Source: DATHTS01 sp965219305
GTDB taxonomy: Bacteria; Acidobacteriota; Blastocatellia; Pyrinomonadales; Pyrinomonadaceae
Length of the DNA stretch: 64,000 bases
Direction: 5' to 3'
Assembly (NCBI GenBank): GCA_965219305.1
Contig: OZ244725.1
Location: forward strand, 620,001-684,000
Part shown: positions 50,205 through 58,694 of the stretch, in pieces
Layout: the number at the start of each line of letters is the position of its first letter
Position numbering within the stretch: position 1 is the stretch's first letter
Notes under the pieces: generated by a model
Told to the model about the DNA's origin: nothing
The model's input: the letters and a program-made list of their open reading frames with translations, nothing else
Databases searched by the model: none
Position numbers and translations under genes: made by a program

Positions 50205-53200
50205 ATGGAACAGGATCAAAAAAACGTGAAAGAAATTTTATTTACACGAGACGATGTTCTCAAAAAATACCTGCTGGGAAGTTTGGCTGACGAGAACACG
50301 ATGCGCCTAATAGAGGAAAACTTGCTGTTCGACGACGATTTCGAAGAGCGTTTTTCGATTGCCGAAGAGGAATTGATCGAAGAATATCTCGACGAAATTC
50401 TGGACGCTTCCGAACGTGAGCAGTTCACAAAAATTTTTCTCGCTACACCGGAACGAAAGCAAAAATTGAGCTTCAGCCGAAATTTACGCCGGGTTGCTGC
50501 GAAACATCAATCTCCGGTTGAGAATTCCGCTAAAAATAAAAATCTCTTTTTTGATTGGAAAAAACTTTTTACCGTTCAGAAATTAGGTTTTGCAGTTCTT
50601 GCTTTAATCATTACCGGAGTTAGTTATACCGTCTGGCGGGTTGCCGTTTATGAGTCCGACACAGAAAAAGGTCTGGCTCAGATGCGTATCGCATATCGCG
50701 GACAAAGACCGACCGAATCACGCACGACTGCGGATTTCGAATATGCGCCTTTGCCGAACATACGCGGCGCAAACGAAAAAACTGCGGCGGATACAAAGGC
50801 GCGTGCGCGAGCCGAAAGATTTCTTCTCGATGCGGCGGCGGATGAAGGAAACGCTGAATCTTTTCACGCTCTGGGACTTTTCTATCTTGCCGAACGAAAA
50901 TTCGATGAAGCATTGCCTGAATTAAATCGTGCGGTCGAACTCGCGCCGCAAAACGCAGGATTTCAAAGCGATCTCGGTGCGGTTTATCTCGAGAAAACCA
51001 AACAAGCCGAAATTGAGGAAAAAGGCGAGGACTTTTTCAAAAATGCCGATGCCGGTTTGCGGCACATCAACAAATCGCTCGAACTTAACGAAAATCTTCT
51101 GGAAGCACTTTTTAACAAAGCTCTGCTTTTACAAAAAATGCAGTTGAGCGGTCAATCGCGCGAAGCGTGGATGAAATATTTGGAAAAAGATTCCGCTTCG
51201 CCGTGGGCGGATGAAGCGCGGAAATATCTCAAACTTCTGGAAGATCAGGATAATTTGTCAAAAGATAACTCATCGGTTTTGAAAGATTTTCTGAATGCTT
51301 ACCGAAGCCGGGACGACGCAAAAGCGTGGCAAATTATCAGCGAAACAAAGGAATTTGTGACTGGTTTAATGGTCTTACAGCAATTAGCGGAAAAAAATCT
51401 CGAAGCCGAAAATCGGAATAAAACAGATGAATATGTCGAAATGACGGCGGCGATGACGTATCTTGGCGAAATCGAGAAAGAAAATACGGGCGATTCGTTT
51501 TCGGCGGATTTAGCTGGCTATTATAAAAATACAACCGCCGAACAGAGGAAAACATTACTCGAAGCACAAGATATTTCCCGGCAGGGACAAAAAATGATTT
51601 TCAAACCGGACTTTAAAAACGCTCTGGAAAATTTTAAAAATGCGAAAAAGTTGTTCATTTCAGCCGGAGATATTTGGGAAGCGCAAGTTGCTGAATACCA
51701 GAATTGCTATTCGCTCTACAGCACAGGGGAAATTACGGAAAGCACCGAACGGCTTTTTGCGCTTTCGGCTTTTGGCGAGAAAAAAAATTATAAATGGCTG
51801 AAGGTTTTGGCTGACAATTGGATCGGAGGCAATCAATTGGCTTTGGGCGAAATGTCGCGTGCGTTGGATTTTAACCGAAAATCCTTGGAGTTAGCCGAAA
51901 CTACTTCGGACGTTTACAACATCCAGAGAAATCTAATTCAACTCGCTGAAGAATATCGAAGCATCAGCAATCCGCAGAAAGCTCTCGATTTTATTTATCT
52001 GAGTTTAATGTATCCGGTTGTTTATTATTCTTTTCCGCGACAAAGATGGAGAAATTTGTCTTTTACGATGCAGATTCTCTTTTCCTTTAAATTCTATGAA
52101 GCGGCATCAGCCTATGCTTCCGAATCGGTAAGTTACGCCCGCGACCGTCTCGACGACAAATGGATGCGGCAATCTGGTTTGATCTATTCGGGAATTATTT
52201 ACGGGAGTTTGAACAAATACGACGATGCTTTTCGTCAGTTGGATGAAGGATTAAAATTCGCCGGGACTTTTGCCGACGAAGAAATGAAACGTCGTCTAAC
52301 GGCAAGAACACTCGTTTCGACGGCGAATGTTCAGAGACAATCGGGCGATTGTGCGGCGGCTCTCGAAAATTACGGGAAAGCAATTGAGATTTATGAAAAA
52401 ACGGCTTTTGAAGCCGGAAATTATGAAGCACGCAAAGGAAGACTTTTGTGTTTAGTCGCGCAAAACGATGATGAGGCTTTTCGCGGCGAAATAAGTAAAG
52501 TTATTAAAATTTTCGATGAAAACCGCAAAAAAATCTCTGCCGAAGCCGACCGCAATATTTTTTTCGACAATGAACAGACCGTCTATGATATTGCCGCCGA
52601 TTATTATTACACGAGATTAAACGATAAGGCACAAGCATTTGATTATGCCGAAAATTCCCGCGCGAGATCTTTGCTGGATTCGATTGCGAAAGATTCTTCC
52701 GAAAATCAGCCGTTAAAAATTTCAGAAATCCGCAGACAAATTCCGCCGCAAACTCAGATTTTATATTACAGCGTTTTACAGGACAAGATTCTGATTTGGT
52801 ATATTTCCGGGACGAATTTCTCAAGCGTCGAAAAATCCTTTAATTATGATGATTTAAAAATTGAAATCTCCGATTATTCGAGACATCTGCAAAACAGAAA
52901 CGATCAGGAAAATTTTAAAAACGCGGAGCGGGAATTTTATGATTTGCTGATCGGCGCGGTCGAACCTTTTTTAGTAAAAGACAAAACGATTTGTATTATT
53001 GCCGATAAGGAACTGCTACAGATTCCGTTCGCATCTTTAATTTCACCACACACCGGAAAATATTTGATTGAAGACTATAATCTTCTATATGCTCCGAGCG
53101 CGACCGTATTTATCACCGAAACAAATTTAGCCGGACAAAAACCGAAAAGAGAAAACGAAACTATTCTAAGCGTCGGAAATCCATCTTTTTCGAGGAAAAA

Positions 53201-53768
53201 TTACCCGGAACTTGTCGAACTTCCATCAGCGGCGGAAGAATCGAAAAAATCCGCCGAATTTTACAAATCCGCAAATGTTTTGACGGGTAATCAGGCGAAA
53301 AAAGAAATTTTTACCGAAAATTTACATAATGCCGATGTGGTTCATTTTGCCGGACATTATATTCCTAATACGAAAAATCCCTTGCTTTCAAAATTTCTTC
53401 TTGCCTCGGATGATCTGACGGTTCAGGACATTGACAAACTGAAATTGCCGCGCGTTCGTCTGATAATTCTGTCGGCTTGTGAAACGGGAATCGAAAAACT
53501 TTATCGCGGCGAAGGCGTGATCGGAGCGGCGCGTGCTTTTCTGGCGGCGGATGTTCCGCTCGTTGTCGCTGCAAGTTGGGCGGTAGAATCAGATGCAACC
53601 GCCCAACTGATGATCAAATTTCATTTTTATCGCAAGCAAAAAGGAATGTCGTCAATCGCGTCTCTTCGTCAGGCACAAATTGATCTGCTGTCGGGCGAAG
53701 ACGCGAATCTGCGGCATCCGTATTTCTGGGCTGGCTTTTTGCCGATTGGCGGATATGCCGAGTATTAA
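50205..53768 (+). CDS. Anti-sigma-like/TPR/CHAT-domain protein (caspase-like protease)
   Basis: 1187 residues from ATG 50205 (an ATG at 50139 overlapping the sigma gene is possible). Residues 1-115 are acidic and helical (..YLLGSLADENTMRLIEENL..), resembling the cytosolic part of zf-HC2 anti-sigma proteins but lacking zinc Cys; a single membrane helix follows (about 125-147, FAVLALIITGVSYTVWRVAVY). Residues about 200-800 are TPR repeats. The C-terminal CHAT domain (about 880-1185) has the caspase-like dyad H1051 in VVHFAGHY and C1092 in LILSACETG, and the usual GEGVIGAARAFLAA and ending FWAGFLPIGG. It is probably a membrane-anchored signalling protease that senses in the periplasm or on the TPRs. 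Confidence 0.88.
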   Translation: MEQDQKNVKEILFTRDDVLKKYLLGSLADENTMRLIEENLLFDDDFEERFSIAEEELIEEYLDEILDASEREQFTKIFLATPERKQKLSFSRNLRRVAAKHQSPVENSAKNKNLFFDWKKLFTVQKLGFAVLALIITGVSYTVWRVAVYESDTEKGLAQMRIAYRGQRPTESRTTADFEYAPLPNIRGANEKTAADTKARARAERFLLDAAADEGNAESFHALGLFYLAERKFDEALPELNRAVELAPQNAGFQSDLGAVYLEKTKQAEIEEKGEDFFKNADAGLRHINKSLELNENLLEALFNKALLLQKMQLSGQSREAWMKYLEKDSASPWADEARKYLKLLEDQDNLSKDNSSVLKDFLNAYRSRDDAKAWQIISETKEFVTGLMVLQQLAEKNLEAENRNKTDEYVEMTAAMTYLGEIEKENTGDSFSADLAGYYKNTTAEQRKTLLEAQDISRQGQKMIFKPDFKNALENFKNAKKLFISAGDIWEAQVAEYQNCYSLYSTGEITESTERLFALSAFGEKKNYKWLKVLADNWIGGNQLALGEMSRALDFNRKSLELAETTSDVYNIQRNLIQLAEEYRSISNPQKALDFIYLSLMYPVVYYSFPRQRWRNLSFTMQILFSFKFYEAASAYASESVSYARDRLDDKWMRQSGLIYSGIIYGSLNKYDDAFRQLDEGLKFAGTFADEEMKRRLTARTLVSTANVQRQSGDCAAALENYGKAIEIYEKTAFEAGNYEARKGRLLCLVAQNDDEAFRGEISKVIKIFDENRKKISAEADRNIFFDNEQTVYDIAADYYYTRLNDKAQAFDYAENSRARSLLDSIAKDSSENQPLKISEIRRQIPPQTQILYYSVLQDKILIWYISGTNFSSVEKSFNYDDLKIEISDYSRHLQNRNDQENFKNAEREFYDLLIGAVEPFLVKDKTICIIADKELLQIPFASLISPHTGKYLIEDYNLLYAPSATVFITETNLAGQKPKRENETILSVGNPSFSRKNYPELVELPSAAEESKKSAEFYKSANVLTGNQAKKEIFTENLHNADVVHFAGHYIPNTKNPLLSKFLLASDDLTVQDIDKLKLPRVRLIILSACETGIEKLYRGEGVIGAARAFLAADVPLVVAASWAVESDATAQLMIKFHFYRKQKGMSSIASLRQAQIDLLSGEDANLRHPYFWAGFLPIGGYAEY

Positions 53769-53795
53769 AACTAAACAAAAGGAGAAAGAAAAAAT

Positions 53796-54704
53796 ATGAG
53801 AGATAATTCTGTTCAAACAACCGGAACGATACCCGAAAATCCGAAGATAAAAGTGCATCTTCGCGGTTTGGGGGTTGTATGTTTCGATAATAATGATAAT
53901 CGTTCTGAAACCGGATTTTTAGATATTCCGGGTCATCCGACCAAGTTTTTGATTAGAGACACGGATGGAAATACGATTGAATCCGGAATTTTTGATGGCA
54001 AGAAATTAAAAATAGTTTCTGAAGGAAAATCATCCGTCGAAGTTTATAAAAATGGAGAAAATGACGTGAAAAACTTCGACAAATTATTAGATTTAAGCGA
54101 AATTTACGGTGAAATTAACTTAAATGCAGGTGCGAAATTCAGTTCAAAGATTTATATTCAAGATGCCGTTTTCTTTGCTGATCCTGAGTGTCCGCCGTCA
54201 AAAGTTTTTTCTTATGAGGCTTCGGATAATCAAGAGCGTCCGACTTCTCAGGAAATATCTCTTTCCCGCGCGCTGTTTGCTTATACAAAAAGCGATCAAG
54301 TGAGTCTTTATTTGGATGATAAAAATATTAAACTGGATAATGACAAGAGTTACAGCATATGTATCTGGTCGCAATGTCCTTTAACAGAAGAAAACGAAGA
54401 AAGCGATTTTCAACATTATTATGATATTCTCCAGAATCAAACCAAGCCTCAACAAAATCTGAAATATGTCAGCGGCGGAAATACTTGGGTTTCAAGTCTC
54501 TGCAATGCTGAAAAAAAATTCAAAAAATTGGCGGGAAAAGTCGAAAAATTGATCACGGCGGCATCTTCGGATAAAGAACAAATGGACGTTAACGAAATTA
54601 AAAGGATAACTTTTGATATGCAGCATTTGGCTGATATTTTGTGTGTTCCCGAACCCTGTTTGTTAGTTACATTTGCTAACAAATCCCGAAGTATTCCAGA
54701 ATAA
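53796..54704 (+). CDS. Unrecognised cytosolic protein downstream of the CHAT protein
   Basis: 302 residues, with a strong ribosome binding site (AAAGGAGAAAGAAAAAAT) 27 bases after the CHAT stop codon. There is no signal peptide or membrane helix. The N-terminal half is beta-rich (KIKVHLRGLGVVCFDNNDNRS, ETGFLDIPGHPTKFLIRDTDG), the C-terminal 90 residues helical and Lys-rich (NAEKKFKKLAGKVEKLITAA). No family recognised. Position at the end of the sigma-CHAT operon makes it a candidate substrate or effector of the protease. A hairpin terminator follows. Six cysteines are scattered without a metal motif. Confidence 0.6.
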   Translation: MRDNSVQTTGTIPENPKIKVHLRGLGVVCFDNNDNRSETGFLDIPGHPTKFLIRDTDGNTIESGIFDGKKLKIVSEGKSSVEVYKNGENDVKNFDKLLDLSEIYGEINLNAGAKFSSKIYIQDAVFFADPECPPSKVFSYEASDNQERPTSQEISLSRALFAYTKSDQVSLYLDDKNIKLDNDKSYSICIWSQCPLTEENEESDFQHYYDILQNQTKPQQNLKYVSGGNTWVSSLCNAEKKFKKLAGKVEKLITAASSDKEQMDVNEIKRITFDMQHLADILCVPEPCLLVTFANKSRSIPE

Positions 54705-54736
54705 TTTGTATATTTTAACGGATATATTCTTGAATT

Positions 54737-54770
54737 AAAAAAGCGGTCGTAGTTGGCGACCGCTTTTTTT
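54737..54770. terminator. Bidirectional terminator
   Basis: AAAAGCGGTCG (54739-54749) pairs with CGACCGCTTTT (54757-54767); A-run and T-run on the two sides. It separates the convergent CHAT operon and the 2Fe-2S gene. Confidence 0.85.
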
Positions 54771-54780
54771 CAATTTCGTA

Positions 54781-55821
54781 TTATTCATTATTTACCGCTT
54801 CTTTGATTGTGTCTCTCAATTTCTTAGCGGAAGTGGTCGCCGGCTTGAGTTCGACTTCCTCGACACCGTAAATCTTTTTGCCGAAAACTCCGTTCCACGG
54901 CGGAATTACCAGATGAACGTTTCCGTAAGCCTTCGCCTGACAAGCCAGACGCATAAACGGTTTGGCTTCGTCCGTTTGATTGTACCCGAAAGATTTCATA
55001 CGCTTGCGTTCGAGATCGGCAACTTCGGAAAGTTTGTCTTCGCCGCCGAGAATCCCGACCCAACAAGTTCCGCACGCCGCTGAACGGCATTCGACCGGAA
55101 TCACTCCTTCACCGCAGCGTTGGTCCATTTCGCGCCAGTTTTTCGATTGATCTTTTGCCGATGCTCCGGCGATTTCTTCGTCGTAGATGATCGGGAATTT
55201 TGCACCGCTGGTGGTTTCATCATAAAAGACATTGAATTCTTTATTTACGGTTTTCAAGAAACCGAATACACCTTGAGATTTATCTTCATTGCGTTTTTTG
55301 ACGATTTCATTTGGAGATTTGGCGAGCAAACCTTTTGGTTTTGATGCTTCGCCGCTCGCCGTTTTGAATTTGTCGAATCCGGTTTGCACGAGAGTCATCA
55401 AACCGACTGAAGCAATTCCTAATAATAAAGATTTGTCGGTCTTAGTTTTACCCGAAACCGTTTCAGCAATGCTTTTAATTTCGCTTGTCAGACTGACTTT
55501 TTCATCTTTATAATTCGCCGCACGTTGTTCGATGGCAGTTTTTACATCTTTCCAGAAACGATGTCCGTAAAGAAAATCGTGTGAAGAATCAATTTGATCG
55601 GCGAGTTCGTAATCGCCCTGCATCACGAATTTTTGAACCGCTTTTGCTTTATCTTCGGTTTTTTCCAGAAAACGATGTAATGCCAACGGATAAAAACGAA
55701 ACCAGATTCGTGCCGCATTACGGTCAACTTCGTGGATTTCGGGAGATAATTTTTCGATTGTTTTAAACCATTCTTCTTCGCTGAATTGGTTTAGAAAATT
55801 TTCGTAAATATTTGACTTCAT
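54781..55821 (-). CDS. 2Fe-2S ferredoxin-domain protein with helical N-terminal region
   Basis: 346 residues. The C-terminal part has the plant-type 2Fe-2S pattern CRSAACGTC (C245, C250, C253) with C294 in RLACQAKAYG, and an insertion of about 40 residues between the third and fourth ligands. An extra Cys (C236) stands ahead. Residues 1-120 are helical (..YPLALHRFLEKTEDKAK.., ADQIDSSHDFLYGHRFW) and a hydrophobic stretch (LLLGIASVGLMTLVQ, 132-146) could be a membrane segment. It is probably an electron carrier with an unknown partner-binding half. Convergent with the CHAT operon; 132 bases separate it from the AraC-type gene. Confidence 0.75.
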   Translation of the reverse strand: MKSNIYENFLNQFSEEEWFKTIEKLSPEIHEVDRNAARIWFRFYPLALHRFLEKTEDKAKAVQKFVMQGDYELADQIDSSHDFLYGHRFWKDVKTAIEQRAANYKDEKVSLTSEIKSIAETVSGKTKTDKSLLLGIASVGLMTLVQTGFDKFKTASGEASKPKGLLAKSPNEIVKKRNEDKSQGVFGFLKTVNKEFNVFYDETTSGAKFPIIYDEEIAGASAKDQSKNWREMDQRCGEGVIPVECRSAACGTCWVGILGGEDKLSEVADLERKRMKSFGYNQTDEAKPFMRLACQAKAYGNVHLVIPPWNGVFGKKIYGVEEVELKPATTSAKKLRDTIKEAVNNE

Positions 55822-55953
55822 AGATTATTTTTTAATATGATAAATTTATTGAAATAAAAAAAGAATGTAGCAAAACTTAATATCAAAATCCAACTCCCTA
55901 AGTTTTAGCCAAAATTTCTAAGTCTTATAAACCCAACCGGAGTCGCTACCGAA

Positions 55954-56301
55954 ATGGACAGAAGAATTTATTACATAACTGAGGAAATAACCGAAACATT
56001 TTATATTCAATGGACAATCCAAGCAATGGCGGAATCCATAAACCTATCAATCCCACACTTCCAAAAAATTTTCAAACAACAAGTTGGAATTGCACCGATG
56101 ACTTTCTTAAAAGATTTGCGTCTGGAAAAAGCGCGTGAACTTTTAGAAGACGAAAATAATTTTTTGCAAATTCAGGAAATCAGAATTAAAGTTGGAATAT
56201 CTCACGATAGTCATTTTACCCGCGACTTTAAAGAGAAATTTGGCTTAACTCCAACTGAATACCGCAGGCGACATTCGGAAAAAATGCAAGCCGAAAAATA
56301 A
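55954..56301 (+). CDS. AraC-type regulator, DNA-binding domain only
   Basis: 115 residues. The two helix-turn-helix motifs of AraC/XylS are present: MAESINLSIPHFQKIFKQQV and IRIKVGISHDSHFTRDFKEKFGLTP, with the terminal PTEYRRRH typical of the family. No ligand-binding domain is encoded, and no start further upstream is possible because of a stop at 55913. Stand-alone 100-120-residue AraC domains occur in Acidobacteria. Its target is unknown. The gene begins 132 bases from the divergent 2Fe-2S gene. Confidence 0.85.
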   Translation: MDRRIYYITEEITETFYIQWTIQAMAESINLSIPHFQKIFKQQVGIAPMTFLKDLRLEKARELLEDENNFLQIQEIRIKVGISHDSHFTRDFKEKFGLTPTEYRRRHSEKMQAEK

Positions 56302-56359
56302 AATGGTAAGAAGTGCCAAACTAGGACAAAGGAAACAATTCTTCGCTAACAAAAAATTG

Positions 56360-56387
56360 TTGACGATAAAAGAATTGCAATTATAAT
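56360..56387 (+). promoter_or_regulatory. Sigma-70-type promoter for the Cys-rich protein
   Basis: TTGACG (56360-56365) and TATAAT (56382-56387) are 16 bases apart. A leader of about 155 bases follows to the start codon at 56549. Confidence 0.6.
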
Positions 56388-56548
56388 TCATATTATAACA
56401 CTTGTTCTGCTCTAAAAATTGCGGATATTGAAACAAAATGCAACTGTTTAGAAGTTTAAGTGTGTGAAATGTTTTACTACTTAAATTACGAATCTAGATT
56501 AGTAAAGCAAAAATCAAAAAACGACTCAAATCTATGGAGAATTTTAAA

Positions 56549-57082
56549 ATGAAAAACAAAAAACAAATTGTTGTATCACTATTTTGCTTCGCCATTTTAT
56601 TGGCGAGTTCGGTTTTTCCGATAGTTAAAGCTAATGCTTTTAACAAAGAAACGGCAGTTATGGTTAAACTTACATTGCCGGGTGGAGAATGGATTCAAGC
56701 CCGAGTGATTGGAGATGCTGTTCTCAAAATCAAGAATGACAGAACTGGTCAACTTATTGGTTTCTCTATGCAAGTTTTAGATGAGAAAAGTGGAACGGTT
56801 AGAGTAAAATCTCTCGAATTTAACGGTGGAAACGACAGTTCGTTTAGAGAATTAGAATCGTTGGATGTGTCATTCAAGTCACCAAAAACAACTTCTGTGA
56901 TTCAGACAACGAATATTGAAGTTTTGGCTATTACTCAACAGGTTACAGAAAAACAATCTGGAGATGCTGAAAGACTAAGACCGCCAGAATGTTGCGTTAC
57001 TTGTGGCGAAATAACAGCCTGTGCTAATTGCAGTGTAACAATGTCTTGTGGATCGTGTCATACAGAACTTTGCCCTAAGTAA
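56549..57082 (+). CDS. Secreted protein with Cys-rich C-terminus
   Basis: 177 residues from ATG 56549, preceded by TGGAGAATTTTAAA; an ATG at 56534 lies inside this ribosome binding site and is a false start. A signal peptide (VVSLFCFAILLASSVFPIV) and a beta-rich middle (VKLTLPGGEWIQARVIGDAV..) lead to a tail with eight Cys in 30 residues: ECCVTCGEITACANC then SVTMSCGSCHTELCPK. Similar short Cys-rich tails of the form CCVTCGG..CGC..SCGSC occur in Acidobacteria/Bacteroidota secreted proteins of unknown role. A metal-binding, disulfide or RiPP-like role is possible. Own terminator follows. Confidence 0.6.
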   Translation: MKNKKQIVVSLFCFAILLASSVFPIVKANAFNKETAVMVKLTLPGGEWIQARVIGDAVLKIKNDRTGQLIGFSMQVLDEKSGTVRVKSLEFNGGNDSSFRELESLDVSFKSPKTTSVIQTTNIEVLAITQQVTEKQSGDAERLRPPECCVTCGEITACANCSVTMSCGSCHTELCPK

Positions 57083-57104
57083 TTACATCTGAAATTAATA
57101 ATGC

Positions 57105-57139
57105 AAAAGGGACTATTTATATAATAAATAGTCCCTTTT
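57105..57139 (+). terminator. Intrinsic terminator after the Cys-rich gene
   Basis: AAAAGGGACTATTTA (57105-57119) pairs with TAAATAGTCCCTTTT (57125-57139), a perfect 15-bp stem with a five-base loop; T-rich tail TTTTCTTTC. Confidence 0.9.
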
Positions 57140-57333
57140 CTTTCACTAACATCAGAACAAATCATTGGATGTGAGGGGGAAGTTAGCTTGATCGAAAATT
57201 CTTGGATAGGATTATGACAAAATAAATAAAATTGCTTTAGATGAAAATACTTTAGAATTAACTTTCAATGCAATTGAAAAAACTCAGCGATTATAGCTAA
57301 AAAAATTAAAATCACTTTTGTGCAAAAGTGCGC

Positions 57334-57362
57334 TTGACAAAGTTTTTCTCAATTTGTATAGT
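57334..57362 (+). promoter_or_regulatory. Strong sigma-70 promoter of the ribosomal operon
   Basis: A perfect TTGACA (57334-57339) and TATAGT (57357-57362) with 17-base spacing. It lies about 410 bases upstream of rpsL, giving a long untranslated leader. A small stem CTTTTGTGCAAAAG precedes it. No convincing ORF occurs between 57140 and 57770. Confidence 0.75.
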
Positions 57363-57668
57363 TTGGAGTTTCGGACTTTGGTCTGAAAACAAATTGTTAC
57401 GACAGTTTGTTTTTGAAAGCGCAAAAGACATTTGGATTTATCCAAATGGTTTGAACATTTATTGTGGCGTAAAACTAAACGACATATTTTTTTTATAAAG
57501 TATTCCATCGTTTAGGGCGTAAAATAATCGCTAATCGAAACATTGCTTATCATTAATATAATAAGCCACGCCACAGAAAAGTTGAGAATTGGAAGGTTTT
57601 AATAAAGTCGCGCCTTTGTTTTGTGAAAACTTTCCCGTATATTTAATCAGTATTAGTTAAACGCCAAG

Positions 57669-57727
57669 GATAACCGCTTGAACTAACTGCCGGAGAACGA
57701 TTCGGTAAGAGACAGGTTAAGGGTTAT
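57669..57727 (+). promoter_or_regulatory. Structured leader element upstream of rpsL
   Basis: Nested complementary segments: GATAACC with GGTTAT at the ends, CTTGAACT with AGGTTAAG inside, and CCG..CGG around GAGAACGATT. They form a three-helix stem-loop 44 bases before the rpsL start codon, suggesting autoregulation of the operon by a ribosomal protein. The rest of the 57140-57770 gap shows small A/T-rich hairpins. Confidence 0.45.
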
Positions 57728-57770
57728 TTTTGCTTTAATTTAGATTTAACGAAGATAGGAAATTTTATAA

Positions 57771-58151
57771 ATGCCGACGATAAATCAGTTAGTTCGCAAA
57801 GGACGCAAGAAAATTAAATACAAAACGGCGAGTCCTGCTTTGCAGGGAAATCCGCAAAAACGCGGAGTCTGCACGCGGGTTTATACGCAAACGCCGAAGA
57901 AACCGAATTCCGCACTTCGCAAAGTGGCGCGTGTTCGTCTGACCAACGGAATCGAAGTTACGACTTATATTCCGGGCATCGGACATAATTTACAGGAACA
58001 CTCGATCGTGCTTATTCGCGGAGGTCGTGTCAAAGATTTGCCGGGAGTTCGTTATCACGTTATTCGCGGAACATTGGATTCGAGCGGCGTTGCCAACAGA
58101 AATCAGGCTCGTTCGAAATACGGTGCAAAACGTCCGAAAGGCGGAAAATAA
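57771..58151 (+). CDS. rpsL: 30S ribosomal protein S12
   Basis: 126 residues. The sequence MPTINQLVRKGRKKIKYK starts the protein, followed by PKKPNSALRKVARVRL (the lysine site where streptomycin-resistance mutations occur is wild-type K) and VLIRGGRVKDLPGVRYHVIRG. S12 shapes the decoding centre of the 30S subunit. First gene of the str operon; preceded by a long, structured leader and GATAGGAAATTTTATAA. It is 12 bases from rpsG, giving the conserved order rpsL-rpsG-fusA-tuf. Confidence 0.97.
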   Translation: MPTINQLVRKGRKKIKYKTASPALQGNPQKRGVCTRVYTQTPKKPNSALRKVARVRLTNGIEVTTYIPGIGHNLQEHSIVLIRGGRVKDLPGVRYHVIRGTLDSSGVANRNQARSKYGAKRPKGGK

Positions 58152-58163
58152 TTTTAAAAAGTT

Positions 58164-58634
58164 ATGTCAAGAAGAAGAGTTCCAGAAAGAAGAGGCGTTT
58201 TGCCGGATCCGATTTACAACAGCGTTGTCGTTACAAAATTTATCAACGCCGTTATGCAGACCGGAAAGAAAACGATCGCTGAAAAGATTTTTTACGGTGC
58301 GATGAAAGATGTCGCCGAGAAAACAGGGGAAGAACCGTTAAAGATTTTCAAAAAGGCGTTGGAAAATGTCGCGCCGAATCTGGAAGTAAAATCGCGCCGC
58401 ATCGGTGGCGCAACTTACCAAGTTCCGCTCGAAGTTACGAGAGACCGCAAAAATGCGCTGGCAATTCGTTGGATCGTTCTGTTTGCACGACAACGAAATG
58501 AACGCACGATGCAGGAAAGATTGGTTGGTGAATTGCTCGATGCGACAAACAACCGCGGCGGTTCGGTCAGAAAGAAAGACGACGTTCACAGAATGGCGGA
58601 AGCGAACAAAGCATTTGCTCATTACAGATTTTAG
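58164..58634 (+). CDS. rpsG: 30S ribosomal protein S7
   Basis: 156 residues, standard length. Start MSRRRVPERRGVLPDPIYNS and middle IFYGAMKDVAEKTGEEPLKI, KSRRIGGATYQVPLEV and the C-terminal RGGSVRKKDDVHRMAEANKAF, all S7 signatures. S7 nucleates assembly of the 30S head and in E. coli represses the str operon by binding the rpsL-rpsG linker; here the linker is just 12 bases, so that mechanism is unlikely in the same form. fusA follows after 60 bases. Confidence 0.97.
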   Translation: MSRRRVPERRGVLPDPIYNSVVVTKFINAVMQTGKKTIAEKIFYGAMKDVAEKTGEEPLKIFKKALENVAPNLEVKSRRIGGATYQVPLEVTRDRKNALAIRWIVLFARQRNERTMQERLVGELLDATNNRGGSVRKKDDVHRMAEANKAFAHYRF

Positions 58635-58694
58635 TGAGTTGCGAATAGACGAAAACTATTTAAGATTTACAGTTCACTATTAACGAAAAAAGAA

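Noticed and set aside
57284..57508. 74-codon ORF on the minus strand upstream of rpsL
   Set aside because: It overlaps the strong promoter and leader of the str operon, has no ribosome binding site and no protein-like pattern.
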